From IMG/VR virus record IMGVR_UViG_3300046810_000481, positions 1 through 26,588 of that record: DNA of 26,588 nucleotides; one strand, given 5' to 3'. The position numbers and the translations under genes are program-made. Positions 1 to 9,012 of this stretch are shown one piece after another. Position 1 is the stretch's first letter. Each line of letters opens with the position of its first letter. The stretch comes from a virus. A model generated the notes under the pieces. It was not told where the DNA came from. It saw nothing but the letters and a program-made list of their open reading frames with translations, and did no database searches.

Positions 1-549
1 ATCTTCCTGCACGCCCAACGCGACTGGGACGAAAACGTCGAACACGACCAGAAAATCCGCGTCGGCAACGAACGCCACGACACCGTCGAGCAAAACAGCT
101 ACAGCGAATTCAAGGCCGAAGAACACCACACCGTCTACGCCGACCGCAAAGTCGAAACCCGCGCCAACGACCACCTCACCGTGGGCGTCAACCAGCACAT
201 CAAAGTCGGCACCGGCCAATTCATCGAAGCCGGCCAGGAAATCCACCTGAGCAGTGGCATGAAAGTCGTGTTGGAAGCCGGCAGTGAACTGACCCTGATC
301 GGCGGTGGCAGCTTCATCAAGATCGACGCCAGCGGTGTGACCCTGAGCGGGCCGGTGATCAACATGAACTCCGGGGGTAGTCCGGGGAACGGCACCGGCG
401 CCGCACCACTGATGCCCGGCGTGCTGAAACAGGCCGACGCCGACAAGGCCGGCCAGGTCCTGACCCCGGCCCAGATCAACACCCTCAAACGTAACGCGCC
501 GTTCTGCGAAGAATGCGAAAAATGCAAGGCAGGTGCCTGTGCCATCTGA
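1..549 (+). CDS. vgrG: Type VI secretion spike protein VgrG, C-terminal part (5' end outside window)
   Basis: The reading frame is open from base 1 to the TGA at 547-549, giving 182 residues of the protein's C-terminus. It shows the short polar beta repeats of the VgrG/gp5-like needle (HDTVEQN, DRKVETRANDHLTVGVNQ, then SSGMKVVLEAGSELTLIGGGSFIKI). The stretch ITLxG-like 'IDASGVTLSGPVINMNSGG' typically ends VgrG spikes. The tail continues with a Cys-rich end (CEECEKCKAGAC). VgrG forms the trimeric tip of the T6SS tube and carries effectors, here probably the downstream Rhs protein. The next gene starts inside this one (17-bp overlap), so the cluster is translated together. Identity is seen from sequence; effector pairing is inferred from gene order. 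Confidence 0.93.
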   Translation: MFLHAQRDWDENVEHDQKIRVGNERHDTVEQNSYSEFKAEEHHTVYADRKVETRANDHLTVGVNQHIKVGTGQFIEAGQEIHLSSGMKVVLEAGSELTLIGGGSFIKIDASGVTLSGPVINMNSGGSPGNGTGAAPLMPGVLKQADADKAGQVLTPAQINTLKRNAPFCEECEKCKAGACAI

Positions 550-1276
550 TCGACTGACACCCAAGGACTGGCTGGCACAACAGCCGCTGCAGACTGGCGA
601 GCATTTATATCTGGTGATCAGTGCGGCAAGTGATGCCGATGCGCTGAAAACCCTGTACCTGACTGAACCCACCACCCAGCTCCTGCCCATCTGGGGCGGC
701 ACGTCCTACTCCACCTGGCAACCGGTGATGCCCTACGTCACTGAGCTCAGCCCCAACTCACCGTTCCTGCCATGGATCGCCGAAACCGACGCCCTCGACT
801 GGGGCTGGCTGGCGGTATCACGCGCCGAACCGAATGACGTGTTCGAACACCTGCGCAGCCTGACGCAGGTGAAGATGCCGGACGGGACTGAAGTGTTTTT
901 CCGCTTCTGGGATGGGCGGCATATCTACCCGATCCTGCAAGGATTGGGCGACAAGGCCGGGGAAGTGCTGCCGGTGTTTGAGCGCTATCTGATTAACGGC
1001 CAAACGCTCGAGGTTGGGACGAGGGTGCTGCCGAAGGTGAAGGATTGGCCTTGGTGGGAGGTGCCGAAGGATTTGCTGGATGGCTTGGCCAAGGAAAACC
1101 CTTCGACACTGATTGGCAATCTCCTGCAGTGGCTCGAAGAAGAACGTCCGGACATTTACAACGCTTGGCCAGAGAACAACCTGAAGCTGAAAGTCAGCCG
1201 TTTCGTGCGCCGCCCGGATGCGCCGAAAAACCTTAAAGAAGCACTGTTAAACCACCTGATTCTGGAGCAAGGCTGA
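533..1276 (+). CDS. DUF4123-domain T6SS effector adaptor/chaperone
   Basis: This 247-residue protein lies between vgrG and an rhs gene, the usual place of DUF4123 (Tap/TEC) adaptors that load an effector onto VgrG. The central part has the family's layout: LYLVISAASDADALKTLY near the N-terminus, then SPFLPWI, WGWLAVSR, HLRSLTQVKMPDGTEVFFRFWDGR and a later W-rich segment (DWPWWEVP). The translation starts at GTG 533, inside vgrG, with a second GTG at 539 as an alternative. It ends TGATG over the Rhs start codon, so translation is probably coupled to the effector. It is a cytoplasmic adaptor and is not itself secreted in the usual model. Family assignment is by recognition; the partner is inferred from position. 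Confidence 0.88.
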   Translation: MPVPSDRLTPKDWLAQQPLQTGEHLYLVISAASDADALKTLYLTEPTTQLLPIWGGTSYSTWQPVMPYVTELSPNSPFLPWIAETDALDWGWLAVSRAEPNDVFEHLRSLTQVKMPDGTEVFFRFWDGRHIYPILQGLGDKAGEVLPVFERYLINGQTLEVGTRVLPKVKDWPWWEVPKDLLDGLAKENPSTLIGNLLQWLEEERPDIYNAWPENNLKLKVSRFVRRPDAPKNLKEALLNHLILEQG

Positions 1277-4200
1277 TGGATCGCGTTGCCACTATCGAAA
1301 CACAATTGGACTCCTTCAAAAACAGCCTGAAGCTGTACCGTGAAGAAACCAAGAACTGGTACGCGCAGCTTGCTGACAAAGCCAGCCGAGCTGCAGACAT
1401 GCCCTCTCTTCTTGGTATGGAGCGCGTGATCAAGGCCGGCGACTCCAACAAGTCTGTCAGCTTGACTGATGGTGATTTTTCATACGTCGCCAAGTGTCCA
1501 CTTGTAGGTCCGCTGCTGATTGAGAGCAAGTTCGAATCGGTTTTCGACATCCCTATCGGCGATATCAAGGTCGACATCATTGCGGTAGATGGAGGCGCCA
1601 AGTCGACGATTACCCTGGATAAACAGGGTAAAGGCAGCTTTCAGGGCCAGCCTGGAAAATCCTATAAGATCCACGTCCACGATCAGGTGACGCCTGCGCA
1701 GATCGACACCCTGTTCAAATCCTACGACGGCTTAGCTGTCGATCTGGAAGGGTTTCTGCGCAAGGAATGGGCAGGCTTCAAACCACAGTGGTCGAATCAA
1801 AGTGCGTCAGCCAAAGCGATGGCAATTGGGGTCGGTATTCTCGAAGGCGGATGGGAAGCCATCAAAGGCGTCTGGGATGGCATTTCAAAGGCTTTGGACA
1901 TCCTTCAAAACCCTAAAAAGTTCGCAGAGGATTTAGGGGCCGGTACCGAGGAACTGATCAAGCTGGCCAAAGAGGCGCCAGATGTGATGAAACAGGCCAT
2001 GTTGCTTGCTAGCGATGAGGCCGCACTGTTCTTGATGGTGCATTGCGCTTCTATCTGGGTTTCAGCATTACCACCGACGCAAGCGGCTGGCCAAACGGCG
2101 AAGATGACATCTGCAGCCGTTATCGGAATTCTCATCGACATCGTGATTTCGGTCGTACTGACCGTCGCAGCCGAAGGCGCCGGGCTATTTTACCTGGCCG
2201 CACGTTTAGCGAAGTACGGCCAGATCATCGTCAAGGCTGTTACCGGATTCGTGAAGTCGTTGTTCAACATCATCAAAGGCTTCATGGGTTACGTCGGTAA
2301 ATACGTCGCTGTCGCCGCTCGTGGAGTAGCGACTCGGATAGAAAAGGGAGTCGCGCAGCTACGCTTTGATGGCAAACGTAATGCGACCGTTGAACACGGA
2401 AAGCGTCCTGATGACGCCTCGAAACAATCAAAAAACCCCGACGAAAAAAGCGCGGCACCGGCGCAGGACACTTGCACCAACGGCTGTCCGGTTTCGATGG
2501 TCACGGGTGAGGAACTACTGACTCTTACCGATGGCCAACTCGACGGTCTGCTTCCGTTTGAGTGGACGCGCCTTTATCGCAGCAGTGCGGTTGAGATCGA
2601 CAGTCGTGTTGGGTATGGATGGAGCCACGCTCTTTCTCATCGGCTGGATCTGGATGATGAAGGCGTCCTTTGGACGGATAACGAAAACCGAACCACTCGT
2701 TTTCCGATGCCGACACAACAGCGCCCCGCTATCACTAATAGCCTGTCGAAAGCGGCCATCTACCTGGGGTCTACCCCAGGCGAACTCATCCTGACGCAGG
2801 CCGGGCAGAATCCGCGCTTTTATCATTTCCGCGCGGGCCGTTTGATCACTATCAGTGACGCGTACGACAACCAGTTAGTGTTGAGCTACGACTTTGCTGG
2901 CCGTATTCAACGTATAGACAACAACGCCGGACGCTCCCTGCTAGTTCGCCACGAAGACCGTCATATCATTGCGGTGGATTATCAGCAGCGCCGTGCCGAG
3001 TACACGGATCAAGGTCAACGGCAGGAACCATGGATCACCGTACAAACGCTGGTGACCTATCGGTACAACGCGCAAGGCCAACTTATCAGCGCCACCAATG
3101 CTGCCGGTGAAACTGAACACTACCGTTACAACGAACAGCACGTCATTTTGGAACGACAACTGGCCGGCGGTGCGAGCTTTTTCTGGGAGTGGGAAAACAA
3201 AGGTAAATCGTCACGCAGCATCCGTCACTGGGCCAACTTTTCGCAGATGGACTCGCAGTACGCTTGGGACGATGCCGGCAAAGTGACCGTTACAAACGCG
3301 GATGGAAGCGAGCAGGTTTATGTGCATGACGAAAATGCTCGGCTCATCAGCGAGACCGCTGCGGACGGCGCTGAAACACAGAAAGCCTATGACGACAAAG
3401 GTCGTCTGATCGAAGAAAAGGATCCTCTCGGCGCCATCACTGAATACCGTTACAACGACGCCGGCCTGCTTGCCGTTGTTATTCCTCCTGAAGATGCGCC
3501 GACATTCTACGAATATCGACATGGCTTTGTGAGTGAGATTCTTCGCGGCAAAGCCTGCTGGAAATACCAGCGAAACAGCCAAGGCGATATCACTCACCAG
3601 ATAGATCCTGACGGCAATGAAACTCGCTACAGCTACGATGCTCAAGGTCGCGTGCTGGAGATCATTAATCCAGACGGCGGACAGCATCAGCTCGTCTGGA
3701 ATGGACTGGGTCAATTGCTCGAAGAAGCATTGCCTGATGGTGGTCGGCGTAAATACCGCTACGACGCACTGGGTCGTCAGATCACCCGTCAGGACGAACA
3801 CGGCACCATTACCCATTACCAATGGGATGCGACTGGCCGATTGACGCAGACCACACAGCCTGGCGGTGCGACACGCACTTACACCTATAACGCCTACGGC
3901 AAGGTTACAGCTGAGCGCGATGAACTGGGCCGTATCACCCGCTACGAATACGCCGACAACCTGCAACTTGTCAGCCGCCGCATCAACCCAGACGGCAGTG
4001 AGCTGCGCTATCGTTACGACAATTCACGCCTGCTGCTGACTGAGATCGAAAACGAACGCGGCGAGCATTACCACCTCGACTATTTCCCGAACGGCCTGAT
4101 CCAGCAGGAAACCGGCTTCGACGGTCGCCGTAGTGCCTACGAATATGACCTGAATGGCAACCTGCTGAAAAAAACCGAGTACGGCGACGACGGTGGCGAA

Positions 4201-6150
4201 CTGGTCACTGAATACCAGCGTGACTCCGCTGGCCGCTTGCTCGTGAAGACGTTGGCTGATGGTGAAGAAATTCACTACAGCTATGATGCTCTGGGTCGCT
4301 TGGTCAACGTCGATGACGGTCACTGGCCACTGGCCTATGAATACGACTCCCAAGATCGACTGATCACCGAACATCAGGGCTGGGGCACCCTGCGCTACGA
4401 GTACGACAGCGTCGGCCAACTCAAGCATTGCCGTCTACCTGACGGTAGCAAGCTCGACTATCGCCGATTGCCCGGCGGCAATCTCAGCAGCATTGACCTC
4501 AACGGTTCTCGCCTCACATCTCACCAGTTCAAGGCTGGTCGTGAACAGCAACGTCAGCAAGGCTTGCTGTTGAGTCAGTATCAATACGACGATCAGGGCC
4601 GACTGCAGGCCCACAGTGTCAGCCAACGCGATAGCGTCCTGCTGCAGCGCCGATATAACTACGACGCGGCAGGCAACCTTGCAGGCATCAATGACAGCCT
4701 TAAAGGTGCCCGCAGTTTTCACTACGATCCGCTTGATCGCCTGATCAGCATTCGAGGTGCAACACCGGAGAGCTTCGCGCACGATCCAGCCGGCAATCTG
4801 CTAGGCCAAAATGACGTGCCCTCTGCCAACTTGGTCAACATCAAGGGCAACCGTCTGCTCATGAAGGGCGACCGTCACTACGACTACGACGCCTACGGAA
4901 ATATGATTCGCGAGCGCCGAGGTACCGGACAAAAGCTCGTCACTGAATACCGATATGACTGCCAGCATCGCTTGATCGGCGTCAGCCTACCGGGCGGTAG
5001 TATCGCGGCCTACAAGTACGACGCCTTCGGTCGACGCATCGAGAAAACGGTCGATGGACACACCACCGAATTCCTCTGGCAAGGCGAACGTCTGGTCGTA
5101 GAAAATGGTGACAATCGGTATCGCACCTATGTCTATGAGCCGGACAGCTTCCGGCCGTTGGCGATGCTCGACGGTGAAGGTCCACTGAAAGCCACGCCGT
5201 TCTACTACCAGCTCGATCATTTGGGCACACCCCAGGAGCTCACTGATTACAGCGGTGCGATCATGTGGTCGGCCAAGTATCGAGCCTATGGTAACTTGGC
5301 TGCATTGGATGTCTCGGAGATCGATAACCCGCTGCGTTTTCAAGGCCAGTATTTCGATGCAGAGACGGGACTTCATTACAACCGCCATCGCTACTACAGC
5401 CCGAGTACAGGACGGTTTCTGACCCCAGACCCGGTGAAGCTTGCAGGTGGCCTAAACCATTACCAGTACGCACCCAACCCTACTGGCTGGGTAGATCCGC
5501 TCGGCCTGATGTTCAGGGTGATTACGAAAGCTGTTTCCGGTGTGGCCAAGAGGGCTCCGCTGAAACCCTCTGCGAACTGCCCCAAACCCGGAGGAGCATC
5601 GTCTCCAAACACCACCCCTACCCTCGCAGATTCCAGCGTAAAGACTGGAGATGTCAACCCACCCGCAGTCATTGAGTCGAAGCCTGACTTCTATGTCGGA
5701 CCATCCGGGCCGGACTCGACTTTGCCTGCAACGGGTTACCGATACATGGGCTACAACAATGCCGACGGAACCGTAAACACTCACGCGCAGAACACAATCA
5801 ACACCGGCGAAGCACGACTGTCGTATTTCGGGTTCGATAAATTTGAGACCGGAGACGCTGCTACGGAAGCATTGCAGATGCGAGCACCGAAGCACGTCAC
5901 TCCTGCTGACCCCGACCCTGCATGGAGTGATGGTCGCCTGCGATTGAAGTTCGACACGCTGCAACTCTATAAGGACGGAGTGCCAGGCGTTACAGTGCCG
6001 CATGAGCTTGGTGGTAAAGGTCCGAACCTGGAGCCATTCACGAAAGCGTACCCTGACTACGGAACGGGCGGTGCGCAGCAACTCATCCCCAAACCGGGTA
6101 CCACCACTATCATCAAAGCGGATGAAGTCACTATTTTGCCGGAGAAGTAA
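1276..6150 (+). CDS. rhs: Rhs-family polymorphic toxin, T6SS effector, with ART-like C-terminal domain
   Basis: The product has 1624 residues. The N-terminus (1-270) has no PAAR motif; it has a beta-rich stretch and a helical part. A hydrophobic segment at about 280-315 could be membrane-active or chaperone-bound. A DUF6531-type start follows (CTNGCPVSMVTGEE, from about 401). YD/RHS repeats run from about 540 to 1370 and form the Rhs shell. The core ends with GRFLTPDP and VDPLGL (1407-1411), the conserved self-cleavage region before the toxin. The variable C-terminus (1412-1624) contains YRYMGY (R1489), LSYF (S1516) and GTGGAQQ (1596-1602). That order resembles R-S-E ADP-ribosyltransferase folds of Rhs toxins, such as those acting on EF-Tu or rRNA. 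The position expected to be catalytic Glu reads Gln, so enzyme activity is uncertain. Start codon ATG overlaps the adaptor stop. Confidence 0.92.
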   Translation: MDRVATIETQLDSFKNSLKLYREETKNWYAQLADKASRAADMPSLLGMERVIKAGDSNKSVSLTDGDFSYVAKCPLVGPLLIESKFESVFDIPIGDIKVDIIAVDGGAKSTITLDKQGKGSFQGQPGKSYKIHVHDQVTPAQIDTLFKSYDGLAVDLEGFLRKEWAGFKPQWSNQSASAKAMAIGVGILEGGWEAIKGVWDGISKALDILQNPKKFAEDLGAGTEELIKLAKEAPDVMKQAMLLASDEAALFLMVHCASIWVSALPPTQAAGQTAKMTSAAVIGILIDIVISVVLTVAAEGAGLFYLAARLAKYGQIIVKAVTGFVKSLFNIIKGFMGYVGKYVAVAARGVATRIEKGVAQLRFDGKRNATVEHGKRPDDASKQSKNPDEKSAAPAQDTCTNGCPVSMVTGEELLTLTDGQLDGLLPFEWTRLYRSSAVEIDSRVGYGWSHALSHRLDLDDEGVLWTDNENRTTRFPMPTQQRPAITNSLSKAAIYLGSTPGELILTQAGQNPRFYHFRAGRLITISDAYDNQLVLSYDFAGRIQRIDNNAGRSLLVRHEDRHIIAVDYQQRRAEYTDQGQRQEPWITVQTLVTYRYNAQGQLISATNAAGETEHYRYNEQHVILERQLAGGASFFWEWENKGKSSRSIRHWANFSQMDSQYAWDDAGKVTVTNADGSEQVYVHDENARLISETAADGAETQKAYDDKGRLIEEKDPLGAITEYRYNDAGLLAVVIPPEDAPTFYEYRHGFVSEILRGKACWKYQRNSQGDITHQIDPDGNETRYSYDAQGRVLEIINPDGGQHQLVWNGLGQLLEEALPDGGRRKYRYDALGRQITRQDEHGTITHYQWDATGRLTQTTQPGGATRTYTYNAYGKVTAERDELGRITRYEYADNLQLVSRRINPDGSELRYRYDNSRLLLTEIENERGEHYHLDYFPNGLIQQETGFDGRRSAYEYDLNGNLLKKTEYGDDGGELVTEYQRDSAGRLLVKTLADGEEIHYSYDALGRLVNVDDGHWPLAYEYDSQDRLITEHQGWGTLRYEYDSVGQLKHCRLPDGSKLDYRRLPGGNLSSIDLNGSRLTSHQFKAGREQQRQQGLLLSQYQYDDQGRLQAHSVSQRDSVLLQRRYNYDAAGNLAGINDSLKGARSFHYDPLDRLISIRGATPESFAHDPAGNLLGQNDVPSANLVNIKGNRLLMKGDRHYDYDAYGNMIRERRGTGQKLVTEYRYDCQHRLIGVSLPGGSIAAYKYDAFGRRIEKTVDGHTTEFLWQGERLVVENGDNRYRTYVYEPDSFRPLAMLDGEGPLKATPFYYQLDHLGTPQELTDYSGAIMWSAKYRAYGNLAALDVSEIDNPLRFQGQYFDAETGLHYNRHRYYSPSTGRFLTPDPVKLAGGLNHYQYAPNPTGWVDPLGLMFRVITKAVSGVAKRAPLKPSANCPKPGGASSPNTTPTLADSSVKTGDVNPPAVIESKPDFYVGPSGPDSTLPATGYRYMGYNNADGTVNTHAQNTINTGEARLSYFGFDKFETGDAATEALQMRAPKHVTPADPDPAWSDGRLRLKFDTLQLYKDGVPGVTVPHELGGKGPNLEPFTKAYPDYGTGGAQQLIPKPGTTTIIKADEVTILPEK

Positions 6151-6152
6151 CA

Positions 6153-6374
6153 GTGCTAACCGATTTACAGGCGCGCGTAGCGCTCAAAGAACTGATCGAA
6201 AAATATCTTAAGGGAAGAGATCCCGATTACGACCGTTTGATCGAAATCGTTCAGGATCCTTCGCGGCAAGTTCCGATCAGAGGTGTACTTGAGGACATTA
6301 GACAGTACAACAAGGTCCAGTACACACAGCAGGAGCTTGAGCTGATCGACGACCTTTTGTACATGTATGGATAG
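6153..6374 (+). CDS. Probable immunity protein for the Rhs toxin
   Basis: This 73-residue, mostly helical, charged protein has no signal peptide or membrane segment. It begins with GTG at 6153, only 2 bases after the Rhs stop codon. A clear ribosome site (GGAGAA, 6141-6146) lies inside the end of the toxin gene. A small gene immediately after a polymorphic toxin C-terminus is nearly always the cognate immunity gene. A cytoplasmic immunity protein also fits a toxin acting in the cytoplasm. I do not recognise its family. The role is inferred from position, not from a domain match. ELELIDDLLYMYG at the end is acidic, which would suit binding a basic toxin surface. Confidence 0.7.
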   Translation: MLTDLQARVALKELIEKYLKGRDPDYDRLIEIVQDPSRQVPIRGVLEDIRQYNKVQYTQQELELIDDLLYMYG

Positions 6375-6544
6375 AGCGCTCTCCGACCTAAGGTCTTCAG
6401 CCCAGGAAGGGGCGGAAGCATCAATCAAGCAGTGTGATTGCGCAGCCTCTTCAGCAGACTTCAAATAGCATGCCCCCTGGCAAGTATTGATAGCCCTGAC
6501 TGAGAGACTTATCAGCGAACACAGCCCGGAAAGAATCTTTCCAT

Positions 6545-6571
6545 AAAGAAAAAGCCCAACCGAAGCTGGGC
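6545..6571 (-). terminator. Intrinsic terminator of the zinc-finger-like gene
   Basis: Read on the - strand, the arms GCCCAGC and GTTGGGC pair around a TTCG tetraloop with one G-T wobble. They are followed by TTTTTCTTT. The site lies 13 bases past the stop of the - strand gene ending at 6584. It is a textbook terminator. Confidence 0.88.
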
Positions 6572-6583
6572 CCTGTTTGCATG

Positions 6584-7213
6584 CTATTGCAGCGGCCAGT
6601 TGGTCTGGCCGTGAGCAATCACGCCAGGAGTACGGCCGTAGCACTGCGCCAGAGAGGGAGCCAATTCAGGGAAAAGCTCTTCGATATACGGGACCATCAT
6701 GGCCACGTATACCTCGAAGGACGGATGCTTACGCCATTGGCCTGCTTCGATAGCGCTGTGATATGAACGATCAAACCATCCGCGCAAAACCAACAGCGCC
6801 CCCTCAATACGATCTTCCAGGAAGTCGACACTGCGCGCCTTGGTGTGGCCATCCTTTTTCAAGGTTTCGCGCTCCACGTAGGTTCCCGGGCGATAGCCAG
6901 TGATCTCGTGGACCTCCATGATCCGCTCATGAATCTCGCGGTGCTCCCTCTGATCGCCCTTAAGATCAGCAGCGAATCGAAAGTCACAGTAGAGGCAATG
7001 CGCGACCGCATTCGGGCCACTTGGTGAATCCAGGTACTGATCGATCACTGCCTGAAACCGGCGGTTCAGCTCGTGATAGTTGCGAAGACCGAGAAGGTCA
7101 GCCGCGGCAAGGTCGAGCCGCTTGCCGTGAGGCAGTTCAGGATGTGCTTGTTTGAGTTGCTTCGCGAGACGCTTGACGCTTTGTACGTCAGCGAAAGTAA
7201 GGGCGTGTTGCAT
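6584..7213 (-). CDS. Hypothetical protein with C2H2 zinc-finger-like motif
   Basis: The likely start is ATG 7213, because GGAGG lies 5 bases upstream; the frame extends further but without a comparable ribosome site. The 209-residue product begins with a helical segment (SVKRLAKQLKQAHPELPHGKRLDLAA). This resembles the small N-terminal helical domain of several plasmid- and island-borne proteins. In the centre there is CLYC, then about 14 residues, then HREIHERI, a C2H2-like zinc-binding arrangement. The C-terminal half is helical with FEVYVAMMVPYIEELFPEL. No enzyme motif was seen. It is monocistronic, with its own terminator. Function is unknown. A DNA- or protein-binding role is plausible from the finger-like motif but is only inferred. 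Confidence 0.72.
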   Translation of the reverse strand: MQHALTFADVQSVKRLAKQLKQAHPELPHGKRLDLAAADLLGLRNYHELNRRFQAVIDQYLDSPSGPNAVAHCLYCDFRFAADLKGDQREHREIHERIMEVHEITGYRPGTYVERETLKKDGHTKARSVDFLEDRIEGALLVLRGWFDRSYHSAIEAGQWRKHPSFEVYVAMMVPYIEELFPELAPSLAQCYGRTPGVIAHGQTNWPLQ

Positions 7214-7437
7214 ATCAGCCTCCAAAGGCTGGGCCTGTTGTCCACTACGAGAACCCAATACAGGGTTGGTATGAAACGGGTGAAATCACGATAGCGCTAA
7301 TGCTTTGCCAGAGTGGACGGCGGGCACCTACCGAATGTGCCTGTTGGTAGATTACTGGAATCCTGACGATCGCCGCAAGTAACCAAAAAAAGAGATGAGT
7401 CTCGTGCTCCTACTGAAGTTGCGGAGTCGGCAAGCTA

Positions 7438-7668
7438 TTAATAGCGGTCATTCATGCCATAGCTAGAAGCGCGGGGATCACTGCTGGTGCAGTTATCGAT
7501 TACTGCAGAGGGTTTCACGATACGTTTGGCGACAGGATATTTCTGAATGAATTTCATGGGGGGCGAGCGAACCATCATCATGAGGTTCAGCTTTAAGTCT
7601 GAGTAACCAGACTGAATGCAGCGGCTGCAGTTCTCTAGCAGCTTGATCCTTAAACTCCAACGCAGCAC
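7438..7668 (-). CDS. Small hypothetical protein, last gene of a three-gene operon
   Basis: The 76-residue product starts at GTG 7668, one base past the stop of the preceding gene. The ribosome site GGAGGAG sits within the end of that gene, 4 bases before the start. It is rich in basic residues at the N-terminus (MLRWSLRIKLLENCSRCIQ), has three Met in a row, and holds three Cys in total. No family is recognised. The strong ribosome site and tight coupling support it as a real gene rather than chance. It may belong to the same envelope function as the two genes before it. Confidence 0.5.
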   Translation of the reverse strand: MLRWSLRIKLLENCSRCIQSGYSDLKLNLMMMVRSPPMKFIQKYPVAKRIVKPSAVIDNCTSSDPRASSYGMNDRY

Positions 7669-7669
7669 G

Positions 7670-8626
7670 TTACTCCTCCGGCTGCTCTTGAACTCCGAGA
7701 TCTCGATACCTTTGCTTACCCCACACGGTAGGATCGGGAATCACCTCGATCACCCTCGTCGGCGGAGTATTGATACTAAACCCTGGCTCCATCTTCTCAC
7801 GCATTTCGAGGTACTGGCCTAGGAAGGCGTCGTAAGCCAGACGGGGCGCGTACTGAACGTTTCCTTTCTGGTCCACCGCTTCGCCGTGGTAGAAGAAGTC
7901 CACGCCCTGGGTAAGTGGCACTAAAACGCTGGCGGCAGGCTTGTAGTCGCCCTCATAAAGCGTGAGCCGCAGCTTTGCCTTGTCGCCGTACAGCAGGCCC
8001 ATCTGTTCGGCGAACCAATTGACGTATTGGTCGCCGTTGATCCGTGTTGGGGCGCCAGGCAGCGTATAAGCAGCGTCCAGGTCTCGATTCTTACGGATGC
8101 GGCTTGCCATCCCGTTCAGCTCCAATCCCTCAGCGAACTCGACATCTACCTGTTCTCCAGTATCGATTTTGATCGGCTTGCTCATCGAAATCACGGGCCA
8201 CAACAAGTTCTTGGAGAAGTATGAGGCGCCACCTTTCGACAGATTTCTCGCCTGCACGATCTCCCACTTAGCTGACGTCAGGAGAATTGGCGCCGCCGTA
8301 ATATTGGTCACGCGGACTGAAATATAGACCTGCTCATTTACGGTTTGCTTACCACTGTTAGGTTGTCCGAACATCTCAGTTGGACTGAGCCAAGCCTCCG
8401 CAACAAAGAGCCTCCGGCCCTGGCTCGCGGCAGTGATATCGGTCAAGCGCTTCAGCACTTCGTCCGTGACGCCGATGCAAGTACTATTTCCCGATGCGCC
8501 CGCTCCGGTAACGATCGACGAGCACGGGCCCGTTGTCTGCATATTCTGGGATTGCGCCAGAGCAAGCTGAGGCAATGCAATCACCGAAAGCATCATCACC
8601 GCACGGCGGAGTTTTTCCTTCATCAT
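7670..8626 (-). CDS. Exported hypothetical protein
   Basis: The 318-residue product starts MMKEKLRRAVMMLSVIALPQLALAQS, a clean Sec signal peptide with probable cleavage after ALA near residue 24. The mature part has two Cys at about 34 and 50 that could form a disulfide, consistent with the periplasm. A beta-sandwich-like segment follows (VYISVRVTNITAAPILLTSAKWEIVQARNL), reminiscent of cell-surface or pilus accessory proteins. The acidic C-terminus ends with a QEQPEE tail. It overlaps the upstream membrane-protein gene by ATGA, so the two are co-translated. I do not recognise the family. Export is seen in the sequence; a role together with the membrane partner is inferred. Confidence 0.8.
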   Translation of the reverse strand: MMKEKLRRAVMMLSVIALPQLALAQSQNMQTTGPCSSIVTGAGASGNSTCIGVTDEVLKRLTDITAASQGRRLFVAEAWLSPTEMFGQPNSGKQTVNEQVYISVRVTNITAAPILLTSAKWEIVQARNLSKGGASYFSKNLLWPVISMSKPIKIDTGEQVDVEFAEGLELNGMASRIRKNRDLDAAYTLPGAPTRINGDQYVNWFAEQMGLLYGDKAKLRLTLYEGDYKPAASVLVPLTQGVDFFYHGEAVDQKGNVQYAPRLAYDAFLGQYLEMREKMEPGFSINTPPTRVIEVIPDPTVWGKQRYRDLGVQEQPEE

Positions 8627-9012
8627 GGCCGCGTATCGACAGTGGATTTAACCACAGCGCCTTGCCCGGTCACGATTGGTGAGGCCGCACCGTGGGTGGA
8701 TATTCCGCTCTTCGGAGAGGTATATGCAGGCGCCTGCCTGTTTGGTCCTTTGGCTTCAGTTACGACATGCGCATCAGGTGCGGTGATGATGGGAGAAGCG
8801 TCGCCGTAGGTAGAGATAGAAGGGCTCGGTTGCTCTGCTGGTTGCAGCGTCAAACCTATCTGATTGGGATTTACTTCAACATGCAGCCCGCGATTTTGAA
8901 CAAGCGCTGAGACGGCCATGCCTCCAATCAAAACTACCAGTGTGACCGTCACTACCGCCATCTTCCGGACACTTCCCAATCGTGCGGGCGTCTTATGCGA
9001 GCTTCTATTCAA
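8623..9012 (-). CDS. Single-pass membrane protein with a duplicated periplasmic motif
   Basis: The start is TTG 9012, set by AGGAG with 7-base spacing; no ATG with a comparable site is nearby. The 129-residue product has a short basic cytoplasmic end, one membrane helix (VVTVTLVVLIGGMAVSALV, about 20-38) and a Pro/Ser/Thr-rich periplasmic tail. The tail holds the same motif twice: ISTYGDASPIIT and ISTHGAASPIVT, about 33 residues apart, suggesting duplication of a short binding module. It is the first gene of a three-gene - strand operon with an exported protein and a small protein. Family is not recognised; a membrane-anchored partner for the exported protein is the simplest reading. Confidence 0.72.
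   Translation of the reverse strand: MNRSSHKTPARLGSVRKMAVVTVTLVVLIGGMAVSALVQNRGLHVEVNPNQIGLTLQPAEQPSPSISTYGDASPIITAPDAHVVTEAKGPNRQAPAYTSPKSGISTHGAASPIVTGQGAVVKSTVDTRP

Noticed and set aside
3211-3966. Long open frame on the - strand inside the rhs gene
   Set aside because: It is exactly antisense to the YD repeats, whose codon bias keeps the opposite frame open. No ribosome site or domain is seen.
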